DNA of 64,000 nucleotides, from contig NZ_JAQGJM010000022.1 of the NCBI RefSeq assembly GCF_028290625.1, positions 62,001 to 126,000 on the forward strand, written 5' to 3'. Shown here one piece after another: positions 31,522 through 41,910 of this stretch (within the stretch, counting starts at the first letter, position 1; each line of letters opens with the position of its first letter). A program made the translations under genes and the position numbers. Below the pieces are notes generated by a model. The model worked only from the letters and a program-made list of their open reading frames with translations. It made no database searches and had not been told where the DNA came from. The DNA comes from Devosia sp. Lineage in GTDB: Bacteria > Pseudomonadota > Alphaproteobacteria > Rhizobiales > Devosiaceae.

Positions 31522-31599
31522 GTGAACATGGCTTGCTAATATGAATTAGTTTTTGATACCTATTAGCTGACCTGCCTTCCAACCCGCATTGGGCCCTGC

Positions 31600-32691
31600 A
31601 TGCCGCGGCATACCGAAACCACTGTAGCTGCCGCGGGGTCCGCCCGCGGCATTCGGGCGGAGCGGGCTCGGCGTATCACCATGACGGACGTGGCGCGCGA
31701 GGCTGGATGCTCGCAGGCGACGGTGTCGTTCGTGCTGAACAGCGCGCCGGGCATCAAGCTGTCGGCGGAGACGCGGCAGCGCGTTTTCGATTCGGCGCGG
31801 CGTCTTGGTTATATTGCGCCCCTGAGCGGCGCCTCGCTCAAGCGCGAGACGGCGGTTCCCCGCGTCGGATTCGTGGTGGATCAATTGGCCACCAGCCCCG
31901 AGGCGGCGGTGGCGATCGATGGCGCCCACACGGCGGCGCGTTCGAACGGCATGATCGTCATGGTCGCCCAAACCTCAAACGATCCCGAGACCCAGGCGGA
32001 AGTGGTCCGCGCCTTCGTCGACCAGGGGATTTCGTGCCTGGTCTACATGACCATTTTCACCCGCGAGGTCGAACTTCCCCCAGAGATCCTGGCGCTCGAT
32101 GTGCCGGTCTTTCTGCTGAATTGCTATACCGAGAAGCAATCGCACCCCGCGGTCGTGCCCAGCGAGATCGCCGGCGGCCAGCGCAGCACCCGCCATCTTG
32201 TCGATCACGGCCACCGGCGTATCGCCACCATTACGGGCGAAATCTGGATGGAAGCGGCCCAGGATCGCCTCAAGGGCTACCGCCGCGCGCTCGCCACCGC
32301 CGACATTCCGTTCGATCCCGCTTTGGTGGTCGAAGGCAATTGGTCGGCCAGCGCCGGCTACGAGGCCACGCGCAAATTGCTGGCTCTGCCCGAACCGCCC
32401 ACGGCCATCTTCTGCCAGAACGACCGCACCGCCATCGGCTGCTACGAGGCGCTCAAGGAGGCCGGGCTCGATATCCCGCGCGACATGTCGGTGATCGGCT
32501 ATGACGACGAGGAAATCTCGCGCCACCTGCATCCGCGCCTGACCACCTCGATACTGCCGCATCGCGGCATGGGCCAGTGGATCATCGAACAATTCGGCGA
32601 AACCACCCCCGCCACGCAGCGCTTTCCCATCACCAAGCTCGAATGCCCACTGGTCGAGCGTGATTCGGTCGCAGCGCCGCGCAAAGCCTAG
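31600..32691 (+). CDS. LacI family transcriptional regulator
   Basis: RITMTDVAREAGCSQATVSFVLNSAPGIKLSAETRQRVFDSARRLGY HTH plus PBP domain. Confidence 0.92.
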   Translation: MPRHTETTVAAAGSARGIRAERARRITMTDVAREAGCSQATVSFVLNSAPGIKLSAETRQRVFDSARRLGYIAPLSGASLKRETAVPRVGFVVDQLATSPEAAVAIDGAHTAARSNGMIVMVAQTSNDPETQAEVVRAFVDQGISCLVYMTIFTREVELPPEILALDVPVFLLNCYTEKQSHPAVVPSEIAGGQRSTRHLVDHGHRRIATITGEIWMEAAQDRLKGYRRALATADIPFDPALVVEGNWSASAGYEATRKLLALPEPPTAIFCQNDRTAIGCYEALKEAGLDIPRDMSVIGYDDEEISRHLHPRLTTSILPHRGMGQWIIEQFGETTPATQRFPITKLECPLVERDSVAAPRKA

Positions 32692-33716
32692 CTATTGGGT
32701 CGAGCGACGGATCCACGCTCAACAAACTCGCACTCGATCTTGATCTTTTGCAGCCGCTCGTCCTGGTCGGCGCTGTCATAGCCATCGAGCAATTGTCCGA
32801 CGGCCCACCGCGCCATTTCGTCATGCGGCAGCACCATGGTGGACAGGCCCGGATCGAGGAACCCCGACAGATCCTCGTCGTCAAAGCCCATGATGGAAAC
32901 GTCCTGCGGAATGCGCAGGCCCAGTGACTGCGCCGCCTGATAGCAACCGATCGCCATGCGGTCGTTGAAGCAGAACACCGCCGTTGGCCGATCGGGTCGC
33001 GACAGCAGCGCCAGCGCCCGCTCGCGCCCATGCCGCAAGGTCCAGCCGCCCAGCGACACAAGGGTTTCATCCACCAGCACCTGCCAATCGGTCATGGCCT
33101 GGCGGAAGCCATGCTCACGATCAACCGACGCTTCGATAAAGCTTTCACCCGCTAGGTGGGCGATGCGGCGATGCCCCGCCTTGAGTAGTGCCTCGGTCGC
33201 CACATAGCCACCCACAATGTCGCCCGGCACGACGGTTGGATAGCGCAATTTGCGCTCATAGCAATTGAGCAGCACCAGCGGCAGGGCCGAGAACATCTCG
33301 GGCACCACCAACTGGCGCGTGATCAATGACGTGTAGATCACCCCGATGGTCTTTTGCGAGACCAGCAGGTCGATGGCGGCCTGTTCGAGCGCCGGATCGC
33401 TTCGGGTGCAGAACGTCGCCACGCTCACATCCTGCAACGCCGCCTCGTCCCGCGCGCCCTCGATGAACTGCGCCGAAAATGGTGTGGTCGACACTTCGTC
33501 GATAAACAGCCCGATCACCCGCTTGCGGCCCTCGGGCACCGGATGGGCCTTGCCGCGGCGATAGCCCAACGTCTCGGCTGCATCCAGAACGCGCCGCCGC
33601 GTCGCCTTGGATATCCGCGCATTGGGCACGCCGTTGAGCACCAGCGACACCGTCGCCTGCGACACACCCGCCAGTTCGCCCACTTCGAGCATGGTCGCGC
33701 GCTTTTCCATCGGCAC
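32688..33716 (-). CDS. LacI family transcriptional regulator
   Basis: ATMLEVGELAGVSQATVSLVLNGVPNARISKATRRRVLDAAETLGYRRG HTH plus PBP domain; convergent with previous gene. Confidence 0.92.
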   Translation of the reverse strand: MPMEKRATMLEVGELAGVSQATVSLVLNGVPNARISKATRRRVLDAAETLGYRRGKAHPVPEGRKRVIGLFIDEVSTTPFSAQFIEGARDEAALQDVSVATFCTRSDPALEQAAIDLLVSQKTIGVIYTSLITRQLVVPEMFSALPLVLLNCYERKLRYPTVVPGDIVGGYVATEALLKAGHRRIAHLAGESFIEASVDREHGFRQAMTDWQVLVDETLVSLGGWTLRHGRERALALLSRPDRPTAVFCFNDRMAIGCYQAAQSLGLRIPQDVSIMGFDDEDLSGFLDPGLSTMVLPHDEMARWAVGQLLDGYDSADQDERLQKIKIECEFVERGSVARPNS

Positions 33717-33749
33717 GGGCCCTCATTTGCGTTCACTCTTGAGTCCCAC

Positions 33750-33777
33750 TTAGCCGAATGCGCTAGCGAATGGCTAA
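33750..33777. promoter_or_regulatory. Candidate LacI-family operator in the lacI/GH2 divergent promoter region
   Basis: TTAGCCgaatgCGCTAGCGaatGGCTAA, imperfect palindrome around a CGCTAGCG core. Confidence 0.4.
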
Positions 33778-33866
33778 CGGATTGCGTCGCGAATTGACCC
33801 CCTTGCCAGACCGGTGCGGTCGCCATATGCTGATAATAATATAACTAATATTGCTGAGGGTGGAGA

Positions 33867-36638
33867 ATGAACGGTACGAGCCTGGCCAGAGCCGAGGATG
33901 CAAATTCGGCTTCGCGCCGCAGCCTGTCGCTGGATGGCGTCTGGCGCTTCCGCCACGAGGACGGCCCCTGGCGCGATGCGCATGTGCCCGGTCCCTGGCA
34001 GGCCGAATTCTCCGATCTCGTCGATACCAGCGGCCATGCTGTCTACCAGCGTAGCTTCAGCGTGCCCGAAGGCTGGGGCCAACAGGAGCTGGCGCTCAAG
34101 TTCGGCGCCGTCAGCTATTTCTGCGAAGTCCTGCTCAATGGCGAAACCATCGGCACCCATGAGGGCGCCTATCTGCCGTTCGAATTCGTGCTGCCGACGC
34201 GCCTGCTCAAGGCCAGCAACCAGATCGAAGTGCGGGTCACCATGCCCACGGCCGATCAGCGCGCCTATCCGGATTTCCCGTTCGGCGAAGTGCCCCATGG
34301 TAAGATCAGCTGGTATGGCCGCATCGGCGGCCTCTGGCAGTCGGTAACGCTGGAAGCCCGCGACAGCCGTCGCACCCAGGATGTCATCATCACCGCCGGC
34401 ATGGACGGCACGGTCAATCTTGATCTCGCCTTCACCGATGCTGCCGCTGGCCTCCCGGTCCAACTCACCGTGCTCGACGCCGATGGCGCCACGGTCGCCA
34501 TCGGCGATGTGACCGCCGCCGCGAGCGTCTCGGCCTCGCTCCCCGTCGCCAATGCCAAGCTCTGGTCCCCCGAGGCTCCCAATCTCTATTCGCTGATCGT
34601 CGATCTCGATGACGGCACCGACCGCGCCACCCACACTTTCGGCTTCCGCACCATCGAAGCCAAAGGTGGCCAACTGCTGCTCAATGGCGAGCCGATCTAC
34701 ATGCGCGGCGCGCTCGACCAGGACTACTATCCCGATGGCATCTACACGCCTCCGTCGTTGGAATTTCTCGAGGACCAGGCGCGAAAAGCCAAGCATCTCG
34801 GCCTGAACCTGCTGCGCTGCCACATCAAGGTGCCGGACCCGCGCTATTACGAAGTCGCCGATCGCTTCGGGCTCCTCGTCTGGACCGAAATCCCGAACGT
34901 CGCCAACTTCACCACCAAGTCCGCCCAGCGCATGCGCGACACCATGACGGGCATCCTGAAACGCGACCGCAACCATCCCTCGATCATCGCCTGGACGATC
35001 ATCAACGAGGACTGGGGCACCCGCATGCTCGAAAATGCCGAGCATCGGGGTTGGGTCAAGGACACCTATGATTGGCTGAAGGCCAAGGACCCGACCCGTC
35101 TGGTGGTGGACAACTCGGCCTGCTTTCCCAATTTCCACGTCAAGACCGACCTCAACGACTACCACTATTACCGCTCGGTGCCCGAGCGGCGGCAGGAGTG
35201 GGACGATATCACCGCCCAGTTCGCCGCCGGCGCCGATTGGACCTTCTCCTCCCTGGGAGACGCCGAGCGCCGGGGCGATGAGCCACTCATTGTCTCGGAG
35301 TTCGGCGTTTGGGGCCTTCCTGATCCAGCTAAGTTGCGCCGTCCCGATGGCAGCGAGCCCGACTGGTTCGAGACCGGCTCGCTCTGGGGCGATGGCGTTG
35401 CCCTGCCCCACGGCATCGAGGAGCGTTTCGCCGCGCTCGACCTGCACCGCACCTTCGGCTCGTTCGACGGCTTCATCACCGCGGTGCAGTGGTATCAGTT
35501 CATGAACCTGCGCTACGAAATCGAGACCATGCGCCAGCATGCCTCGATCATGGGCTACGTGATCACCGAATTCACCGACGTGCATTGGGAGGCCAATGGC
35601 CTGCTGGATATCGAGCGCAATCCGCGCGTCTTCCACGACGTCTTCGCCCAGATCAACAATGACATCGTCATCGTGCCGCGCCCGTTGCGCTATTCGGCCT
35701 ATGCGGGCACCAGCCTGCCCGTCGACGTCACCATTGCGAGCGGCGGCCAGACCATTCCGGCCGGCGCCCAACTGAGCTGGAGCGGCGACCTCTCGGGTTC
35801 GACGGCCATTGCCGCTAGCGGCAAGGTCTCGACCACGCAGACCGCGCTCAATCTGGCCATTCCGGCTGGAAACGAAAACCGCATCCTGCACCTCGATTTC
35901 GTGCTGAGCGCCAACGGCGCCGAGCTGGCCCGCAACAGCCTCGATATCTCGGTCTATGCCAGCCGCCAGACGGCGTCCTTGCCCACCCTCGCTATAGCCG
36001 ACGCCAAACTGGCTGCTTACGCGACCGGCCTCGGCTATCGCGTCGTGTCTGCCGAGCAAGCCGATGTTCACCTCGTCCACGCTGTCGATGGCGCCGATGT
36101 GGAAGCCATCAAGGCCGGCGCCCGCTACGCCATCCTGGCCGACGGCACGGTCAAGACCAACAATAACCTGCGCACCGACATGCCCGATGGCGAACTGCCC
36201 CACCGCAGCATCGTCGCCGATGGCAAAAAATTCCGCGCCAGTGTCGAGCAGCACCTGCCCGGCATTAGCCTGGTCGAGCGCGACGGCACCATCTATCGCG
36301 GCGACTGGATCGCCGGCTTCTCCTGGGTGCGTCGCGATGGTCCCTTCGCCAATATTCCGGGCGGCCCGATCTTCGATCTCTCGTTCTCCGATGTGGTGCC
36401 GCATCACCTGCTGACCGGTTTCCGCCCCTGGGAATTCGGCTCCAACGTGCATGCCGGCATCGTCGTCGGCTGGGTGCACAAGGCCGCCGCCATCATCGGC
36501 GAAAAACGCGTCGGCCGCGGCGGCGTCGTCGCCACAACGTTCCGGCTGACGCGGGAGACGGCGGGTGCAGATCCGGTTGCGGCGGCGCTGTTCGATGGTG
36601 TGGTGCAGACGGCCAAGGAATTGCAGGTGGATCGGTAG
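33867..36638 (+). CDS. Glycoside hydrolase family 2 protein (beta-galactosidase/glucuronidase-like)
   Basis: LDGVWRFRHEDGPWRDAHVPGPWQ, GLNLLRCHIKVPDPRYYEVADRFGLLVWTEIPN, acid/base IINEDWG, nucleophile region VSEFGVWG. Confidence 0.88.
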   Translation: MNGTSLARAEDANSASRRSLSLDGVWRFRHEDGPWRDAHVPGPWQAEFSDLVDTSGHAVYQRSFSVPEGWGQQELALKFGAVSYFCEVLLNGETIGTHEGAYLPFEFVLPTRLLKASNQIEVRVTMPTADQRAYPDFPFGEVPHGKISWYGRIGGLWQSVTLEARDSRRTQDVIITAGMDGTVNLDLAFTDAAAGLPVQLTVLDADGATVAIGDVTAAASVSASLPVANAKLWSPEAPNLYSLIVDLDDGTDRATHTFGFRTIEAKGGQLLLNGEPIYMRGALDQDYYPDGIYTPPSLEFLEDQARKAKHLGLNLLRCHIKVPDPRYYEVADRFGLLVWTEIPNVANFTTKSAQRMRDTMTGILKRDRNHPSIIAWTIINEDWGTRMLENAEHRGWVKDTYDWLKAKDPTRLVVDNSACFPNFHVKTDLNDYHYYRSVPERRQEWDDITAQFAAGADWTFSSLGDAERRGDEPLIVSEFGVWGLPDPAKLRRPDGSEPDWFETGSLWGDGVALPHGIEERFAALDLHRTFGSFDGFITAVQWYQFMNLRYEIETMRQHASIMGYVITEFTDVHWEANGLLDIERNPRVFHDVFAQINNDIVIVPRPLRYSAYAGTSLPVDVTIASGGQTIPAGAQLSWSGDLSGSTAIAASGKVSTTQTALNLAIPAGNENRILHLDFVLSANGAELARNSLDISVYASRQTASLPTLAIADAKLAAYATGLGYRVVSAEQADVHLVHAVDGADVEAIKAGARYAILADGTVKTNNNLRTDMPDGELPHRSIVADGKKFRASVEQHLPGISLVERDGTIYRGDWIAGFSWVRRDGPFANIPGGPIFDLSFSDVVPHHLLTGFRPWEFGSNVHAGIVVGWVHKAAAIIGEKRVGRGGVVATTFRLTRETAGADPVAAALFDGVVQTAKELQVDR

Positions 36639-36659
36639 GCCTCGCGCAGAGGTCTCGAC

Positions 36660-36822
36660 TTCCCTTCTCCCCTTGCGGGAGAAGGTGCCCCGTAGGGGCG
36701 GATGAGGGGTATCGGGGCTCAGGTTCCGGCACCCAAGCATGGGAGGGCACAAACCCCTCACCCTGCAATTTCTTCTGAACGAAGAAATTGCGGTCCCTCT
36801 CCCGCAAGGGGCGAGGGGAAGC
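36660..36822. repeat. Composite intergenic inverted repeat between GH2 and ugpC-like genes
   Basis: ttcccttctccccttgcgggagaagg... with ...ccctctcccgcaaggggcgaggggaa, plus internal perfect hairpin gcaatttcttc-tgaac-gaagaaattgc. Confidence 0.8.
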
Positions 36823-36881
36823 AAGAGCCGATTGGCCGGAAGACAGCGGAGCTGCGCTGGCCCACATGAGGAGGAACCAAG

Positions 36882-37958
<1,077 letters not shown>

Positions 37959-38058
37959 GGTCGGCATCCAGTTTCCGGCGGTGCGCTTACCAGGCTCAAT
38001 GCGACGCACCGCCCGACCGACAAGCCGCATAGAGCAAAACCAAATGGGAGGAATACGC

Positions 38059-39333
38059 ATGAGAAAATCAATACGACGCCTCGCCCTGGCCTCGACGGCC
38101 TTCTTCGCGCTCGCCACCGGCGCCATGGCGCAGCAGACCGTGGTCTGGTGGGACTTTTTGGCCGGCGGTGACGGCGTGCGCATGAAGGCGCTGATCGACG
38201 GCTTCAACAAGGAGCACGAAGGCCAGATCACCATCGAAGGCACGACCCTCGAGTGGGGTACCCCCTTCTACACCAAGCTGCAGACCTCCTCGGCCATCGG
38301 CGAAGGTCCCGATATCGCCACCTATCACCTGTCGCGCATTCCGCTCGCGGTCGATAGCGGCACCCTGTCGCCCATCACCGATGAAGAATTGGCCGCCGTC
38401 GGCCTAGCGGATGACCAGTTCACCCCGGCCGCCGCCGAAGCCGCCAAGGTCGATGGCACGCGCTATGCCGTGCCCTTCGATCAGCATGGCCTGATCCTCT
38501 ATTACAACAAGGCCATGCTGGCTGCGGAAGGCTATATTGGCGACGATGGCCTGCCCAAGGGCCTCGACGGCATGGAGAACTTCGAGGCCGCTTTGGCCAA
38601 GTTCACCCATGACGACCAAGTTGGCCTCTCCATGCCGACCGGCGACCGCTACCGCGCCGTCTACTCCTTCTTCGGCCAGCAGGGCGGCACCATGTTTGAC
38701 GCCGATGCCGGCGGGTTCTTCCCCACCGACGAGGATCTGGCCAAGCTGACCACCGCGACTGCCACCATGGCCCGCTGGGTCGAAAAGGGCTGGACGCCCA
38801 AGCAGATCGAATCTCCCGCCGCGCTCGCCACCTTCACCTCCGGCAAGGCCGCGTTCTTCATCATGGGCAATTGGGAAGTCCCCACCATGACCGATCTGAA
38901 CGCCAAGGGCGAACTGTTCGATTGGGGCGCAGTGCAGCTCCCCGTGCTGTTCGACAAGTCGGCCGCCTGGTCTGACTCGCACGCCTTCGTCATCCCCGCC
39001 AATGCCGGCAAGGAAGCCGATCCGGAGAAGCGCGCTGCCGTGCTCCAGGTCATCAAGTGGATGGACGAGCACTCCATCTCCTGGGCCGGTGCCGGCCATA
39101 TCCCGGCCTTCAACGCGGTGCGTGACAGTGCCGAGTTCAAGGCCCTGAAGCCTCAGTCCGACTATGCGGGCTTCGCCGCTACCGCCGTCTTCGATCCGCG
39201 CACGATCCTGGCTGGTCCCGCCGCGCCCTTGGGCGACGCCTGGACCAACTACATCGTGCCCGCCACCTCGGGCGAAATCGACCCCGCCGAAGCCGCCACG
39301 CAGATGCGCGACGACTTGAACGGGCAGCTCTAG
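38059..39333 (+). CDS. Sugar ABC transporter substrate-binding protein (family 1)
   Basis: Signal peptide MRKSIRRLALASTAFFALATGAMAQ; VVWWDFLAGGDGVRMKALIDGFNKEH. Confidence 0.93.
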   Translation: MRKSIRRLALASTAFFALATGAMAQQTVVWWDFLAGGDGVRMKALIDGFNKEHEGQITIEGTTLEWGTPFYTKLQTSSAIGEGPDIATYHLSRIPLAVDSGTLSPITDEELAAVGLADDQFTPAAAEAAKVDGTRYAVPFDQHGLILYYNKAMLAAEGYIGDDGLPKGLDGMENFEAALAKFTHDDQVGLSMPTGDRYRAVYSFFGQQGGTMFDADAGGFFPTDEDLAKLTTATATMARWVEKGWTPKQIESPAALATFTSGKAAFFIMGNWEVPTMTDLNAKGELFDWGAVQLPVLFDKSAAWSDSHAFVIPANAGKEADPEKRAAVLQVIKWMDEHSISWAGAGHIPAFNAVRDSAEFKALKPQSDYAGFAATAVFDPRTILAGPAAPLGDAWTNYIVPATSGEIDPAEAATQMRDDLNGQL

Positions 39334-39346
39334 AGCTGGCGGCCTT

Positions 39347-39460
39347 ACCCCCACCTATCCTCCCCCTGACAGGGGGAGGAACCGGGCGGTGTGTGAGGCA
39401 ATATCGAGTTCAAACAACGAAATGGCTCCTCCCCCTTCAGGGGGAGGTTGGGTGGGGGTG
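39347..39460. repeat. Long inverted repeat between SBP and permease genes
   Basis: acccccacctatcctccccctgacagggggagga (39347-39380) versus tcctcccccttcagggggaggttgggtgggggt (39427-39459). Confidence 0.85.
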
Positions 39461-39491
39461 ACTGGTGCCCCGATACCGTGGAGAGACCATC

Positions 39492-40373
39492 ATGCTCAGG
39501 GACAGGCGCAAGGAATATCTGGCCGCGGCGGTTCTCGTCGGCCCGTTTGTCGTCATCTATGGCGCGCTGTTCGTCTGGCCGACGATCCAGATGCTGATCA
39601 TGAGCTTCACCGATGCGCCCCTGATCGGCCCCGGCGACTGGGTCGGCTTCAAGAACTATGTTCGCATCCTGACCCACAAGCTGTTCAGCGCCGCGTTCCT
39701 CAACACTGCCTATTTCGTCCTGCTGACGGTCATCCCCAATACGCTGGTGTCGCTAGCCATCGCCATGGCGGTCAACCGGCTCAAGGGCTGGAAACAGGGC
39801 TTCGTGATGGCCTGCTTCTTCCTGCCCTATATCCTGCCCGTCTCGGTGGTGTTCCTCACCTGGAACTGGATCATCGACGTGCAATACGGCATGATTCAAT
39901 ATCTTGTGCGCCCCTTCAATGGCGGCCAGGGACTGTCACTGACGCGCACCATTCCGTTCTTCATGCCCACCGTCGCCGTCGTCACCATCTGGTGGACGCT
40001 GGGCTTCAACGTGCTGCTGTTCATCGCCGGGCTGCGCAATGTCTCGCCCGAGATTTACGAGGCCGCCGCGCTCGACAATGCCGGCCGTTGGCGCCAGTTC
40101 AGCCGCATCACCTGGCCGCTGATCTGGCCGGTGACCGCGCTGGTGCTGACCATCCAGCTTATCGCCCAGCTCAAGATTTTCGACCAGGTCTACCTGTTCT
40201 CGATCGGCGGGCGGCAGGACGCCACCATCGTGCTGGTGCAATACATCTACAAAGCCGCCTTCCAGCAGAACAAGGGCGGCGAGGCCGCCGCCGCCTCGGT
40301 GATCCTCTTCGGCATGATCATCGTGCTCTCCGTCCTCCAATATCAATTGCTCCGTGCCCGAGGTGAGAAATGA
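39492..40373 (+). CDS. Sugar ABC transporter permease (MalF/UgpA-like)
   Basis: EAA loop region EIYEAAALDNAGRWRQFSRITWPLIWPV. Confidence 0.92.
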   Translation: MLRDRRKEYLAAAVLVGPFVVIYGALFVWPTIQMLIMSFTDAPLIGPGDWVGFKNYVRILTHKLFSAAFLNTAYFVLLTVIPNTLVSLAIAMAVNRLKGWKQGFVMACFFLPYILPVSVVFLTWNWIIDVQYGMIQYLVRPFNGGQGLSLTRTIPFFMPTVAVVTIWWTLGFNVLLFIAGLRNVSPEIYEAAALDNAGRWRQFSRITWPLIWPVTALVLTIQLIAQLKIFDQVYLFSIGGRQDATIVLVQYIYKAAFQQNKGGEAAAASVILFGMIIVLSVLQYQLLRARGEK

Positions 40374-41251
40374 GCGCCGACGCCATTCCCCAAAGCCGCG
40401 CCATCCCAGATCGCGTCCGCCGCGACCGCGCCATCGATGTCGGCGGGTTGATCCTCTCCGCCATCACCATCGTGTTTGCCCTCGCGGCCTTTTTCCCGAT
40501 CTATTGGGCGGTCATCACCTCGTTCAAATCCGAGAGCGAAGTCATCGCCAGCGGCCTGTCGCTCTGGCCAAAACGCCTCAATATCGAGGCCTACCAGCAC
40601 ATCTGGAACAATACGCGGATCGGCTACTGGTACATCAATTCGCTGGTGACCTCGGCGCTGATCACCGCCATCGTCATCGTCAGTTCGGCCGGCTGCGCCT
40701 ATGCGCTGAGCCAGCTCGATTTCCCCGGCCGGCGGGTCATCTACGTGCTGATCCTGGCCTGCTTCATGGTCCCCATGCAGGCGCTGATCGTCAATCATTT
40801 CGTCCTGATGGCACAGTTCAAGCTGCTCAACACCTGGCCCGGCATCATCTTGCCGCAGCTGATCGTTCCGGTGGTGATCATCGTCTACAAGCAGTTCTTC
40901 GACTCGGTGCCCAAGGAATACCGGGAGGCCGCGCAGATGGACAGCGCCGGCCCGTTCAAGATCCTGTTCCGCATCTACCTGCCGATGAACTGGGGCATTA
41001 CCAGCGCCCTTGCCATCATCACCTTCATCGGTGCCTGGAATGCGTTCCTGTGGCCCTTCCTCGCCGCCACCGGTGAAGCCACCATGACGGTCCCGGTCGG
41101 CATCACCCAGGTCAAGGACGCCTATGGCATTGTCTATGCCCGCCTGATGGCCTCCGCCGTCATGGCCGGCCTGCCCGTGGCCGTCGTCTACCTGCTGTTC
41201 CAGCGCCGCGTCACCCAGGCCATCATGCTATCCGCCGGGGTCAAGGGATAA
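40370..41251 (+). CDS. Sugar ABC transporter permease (MalG/UgpE-like)
   Basis: EAA loop KEYREAAQMDSAGPFKILFRIYLPMNWG; ATGA overlap. Confidence 0.92.
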   Translation: MSADAIPQSRAIPDRVRRDRAIDVGGLILSAITIVFALAAFFPIYWAVITSFKSESEVIASGLSLWPKRLNIEAYQHIWNNTRIGYWYINSLVTSALITAIVIVSSAGCAYALSQLDFPGRRVIYVLILACFMVPMQALIVNHFVLMAQFKLLNTWPGIILPQLIVPVVIIVYKQFFDSVPKEYREAAQMDSAGPFKILFRIYLPMNWGITSALAIITFIGAWNAFLWPFLAATGEATMTVPVGITQVKDAYGIVYARLMASAVMAGLPVAVVYLLFQRRVTQAIMLSAGVKG

Positions 41252-41262
41252 CCATCGCCACT

Positions 41263-41285
41263 CGGCGCCGGACCAGCCGGCGCCG
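41263..41285. repeat. Hairpin after permease gene
   Basis: cggcgccgg-accag-ccggcgccg perfect 9-bp stem; no canonical T tract. Confidence 0.6.
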
Positions 41286-41295
41286 AAAATGACAG

Positions 41296-41445
41296 TTTAC
41301 TTGTGTCGACCGAATAGGTCATCGGCGGCGCGCTGATCGGCGATCCGAGGTTGACGCTCCACAGCACATCCAGCGTATCGACATCCATGGCCTCGAACGC
41401 GCCGTCCATCTGGCTGGAGAACAGCAGGTGCCCGCTGTCGCCAGG
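41296..41445 (-). pseudogene. C-terminal fragment of a PQQ-dependent (quinoprotein) dehydrogenase
   Basis: GDSGHLLFSSQMDGAFEAMDVDTLDVLWSVNLGSPISAPPMTYSVD resembles the last propeller blade/C-terminus of quinoprotein dehydrogenases; similarity stops at both ends. Confidence 0.65.
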
Positions 41446-41455
41446 GCGAGCAAGG

Positions 41456-41845
41456 GGCGGCGCTGGCGCTGTGGTCGAGGCGGACGAAACCTGCTTCGGC
41501 AAGACCGAAGAATAGCCGACCCATCGCACCAGCGGCGAACCCTTCAAGGCAAAGACCCGTCGCGGTCCTTCCGGCAAGCGCGCCGTGGTGGCTCTGGTGG
41601 AGCGTGGCGGCAACGTGCGCAGCCTCCATTGTAGACCGCGCCAACGTCTCTAACGTAGCGGCTACGTCGCTTCCAACGTCCTGCGCAAGACTGTCCTGAA
41701 CACCGACGAAAGCCGCCTCTACACCAAGATTGGCACTGAGTTCGCCGCACACCAGACCGTCACCCACGGCGCCGACGAATATGTGCGCGGCGATGCCTAC
41801 ACCAACACCATCGAAGGCGTCAGCATCTTCAAGCGCGGCACGTGA
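41456..41845 (+). pseudogene. IS1595-family (ISXO2-like DDE) transposase remnant
   Basis: VVEADETCFGKTEE*...SGKRAVVALVERGGNVRSLH[frameshift]VDRANVSNVAA[frameshift]VASNVLRKTVLNTDESRLYTKIGTEFAAHQTVTHGADEYVRGDAYTNTIEGVSIFKRGT*; in-frame stops and indels. Confidence 0.75.
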
Positions 41846-41910
41846 CAGAATCCCGGGCATCGTAAAGGTCTAACGCTTGCGGCGCAGCGCATACCGCATG
41901 GCAAAACTCG

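Noticed and set aside
41297-41860. 187-aa minus-strand ORF as an intact gene
   Set aside because: Its translation runs antisense through the IS1595 transposase remnant; only the PQQ-like fragment, in a different frame, makes biological sense.
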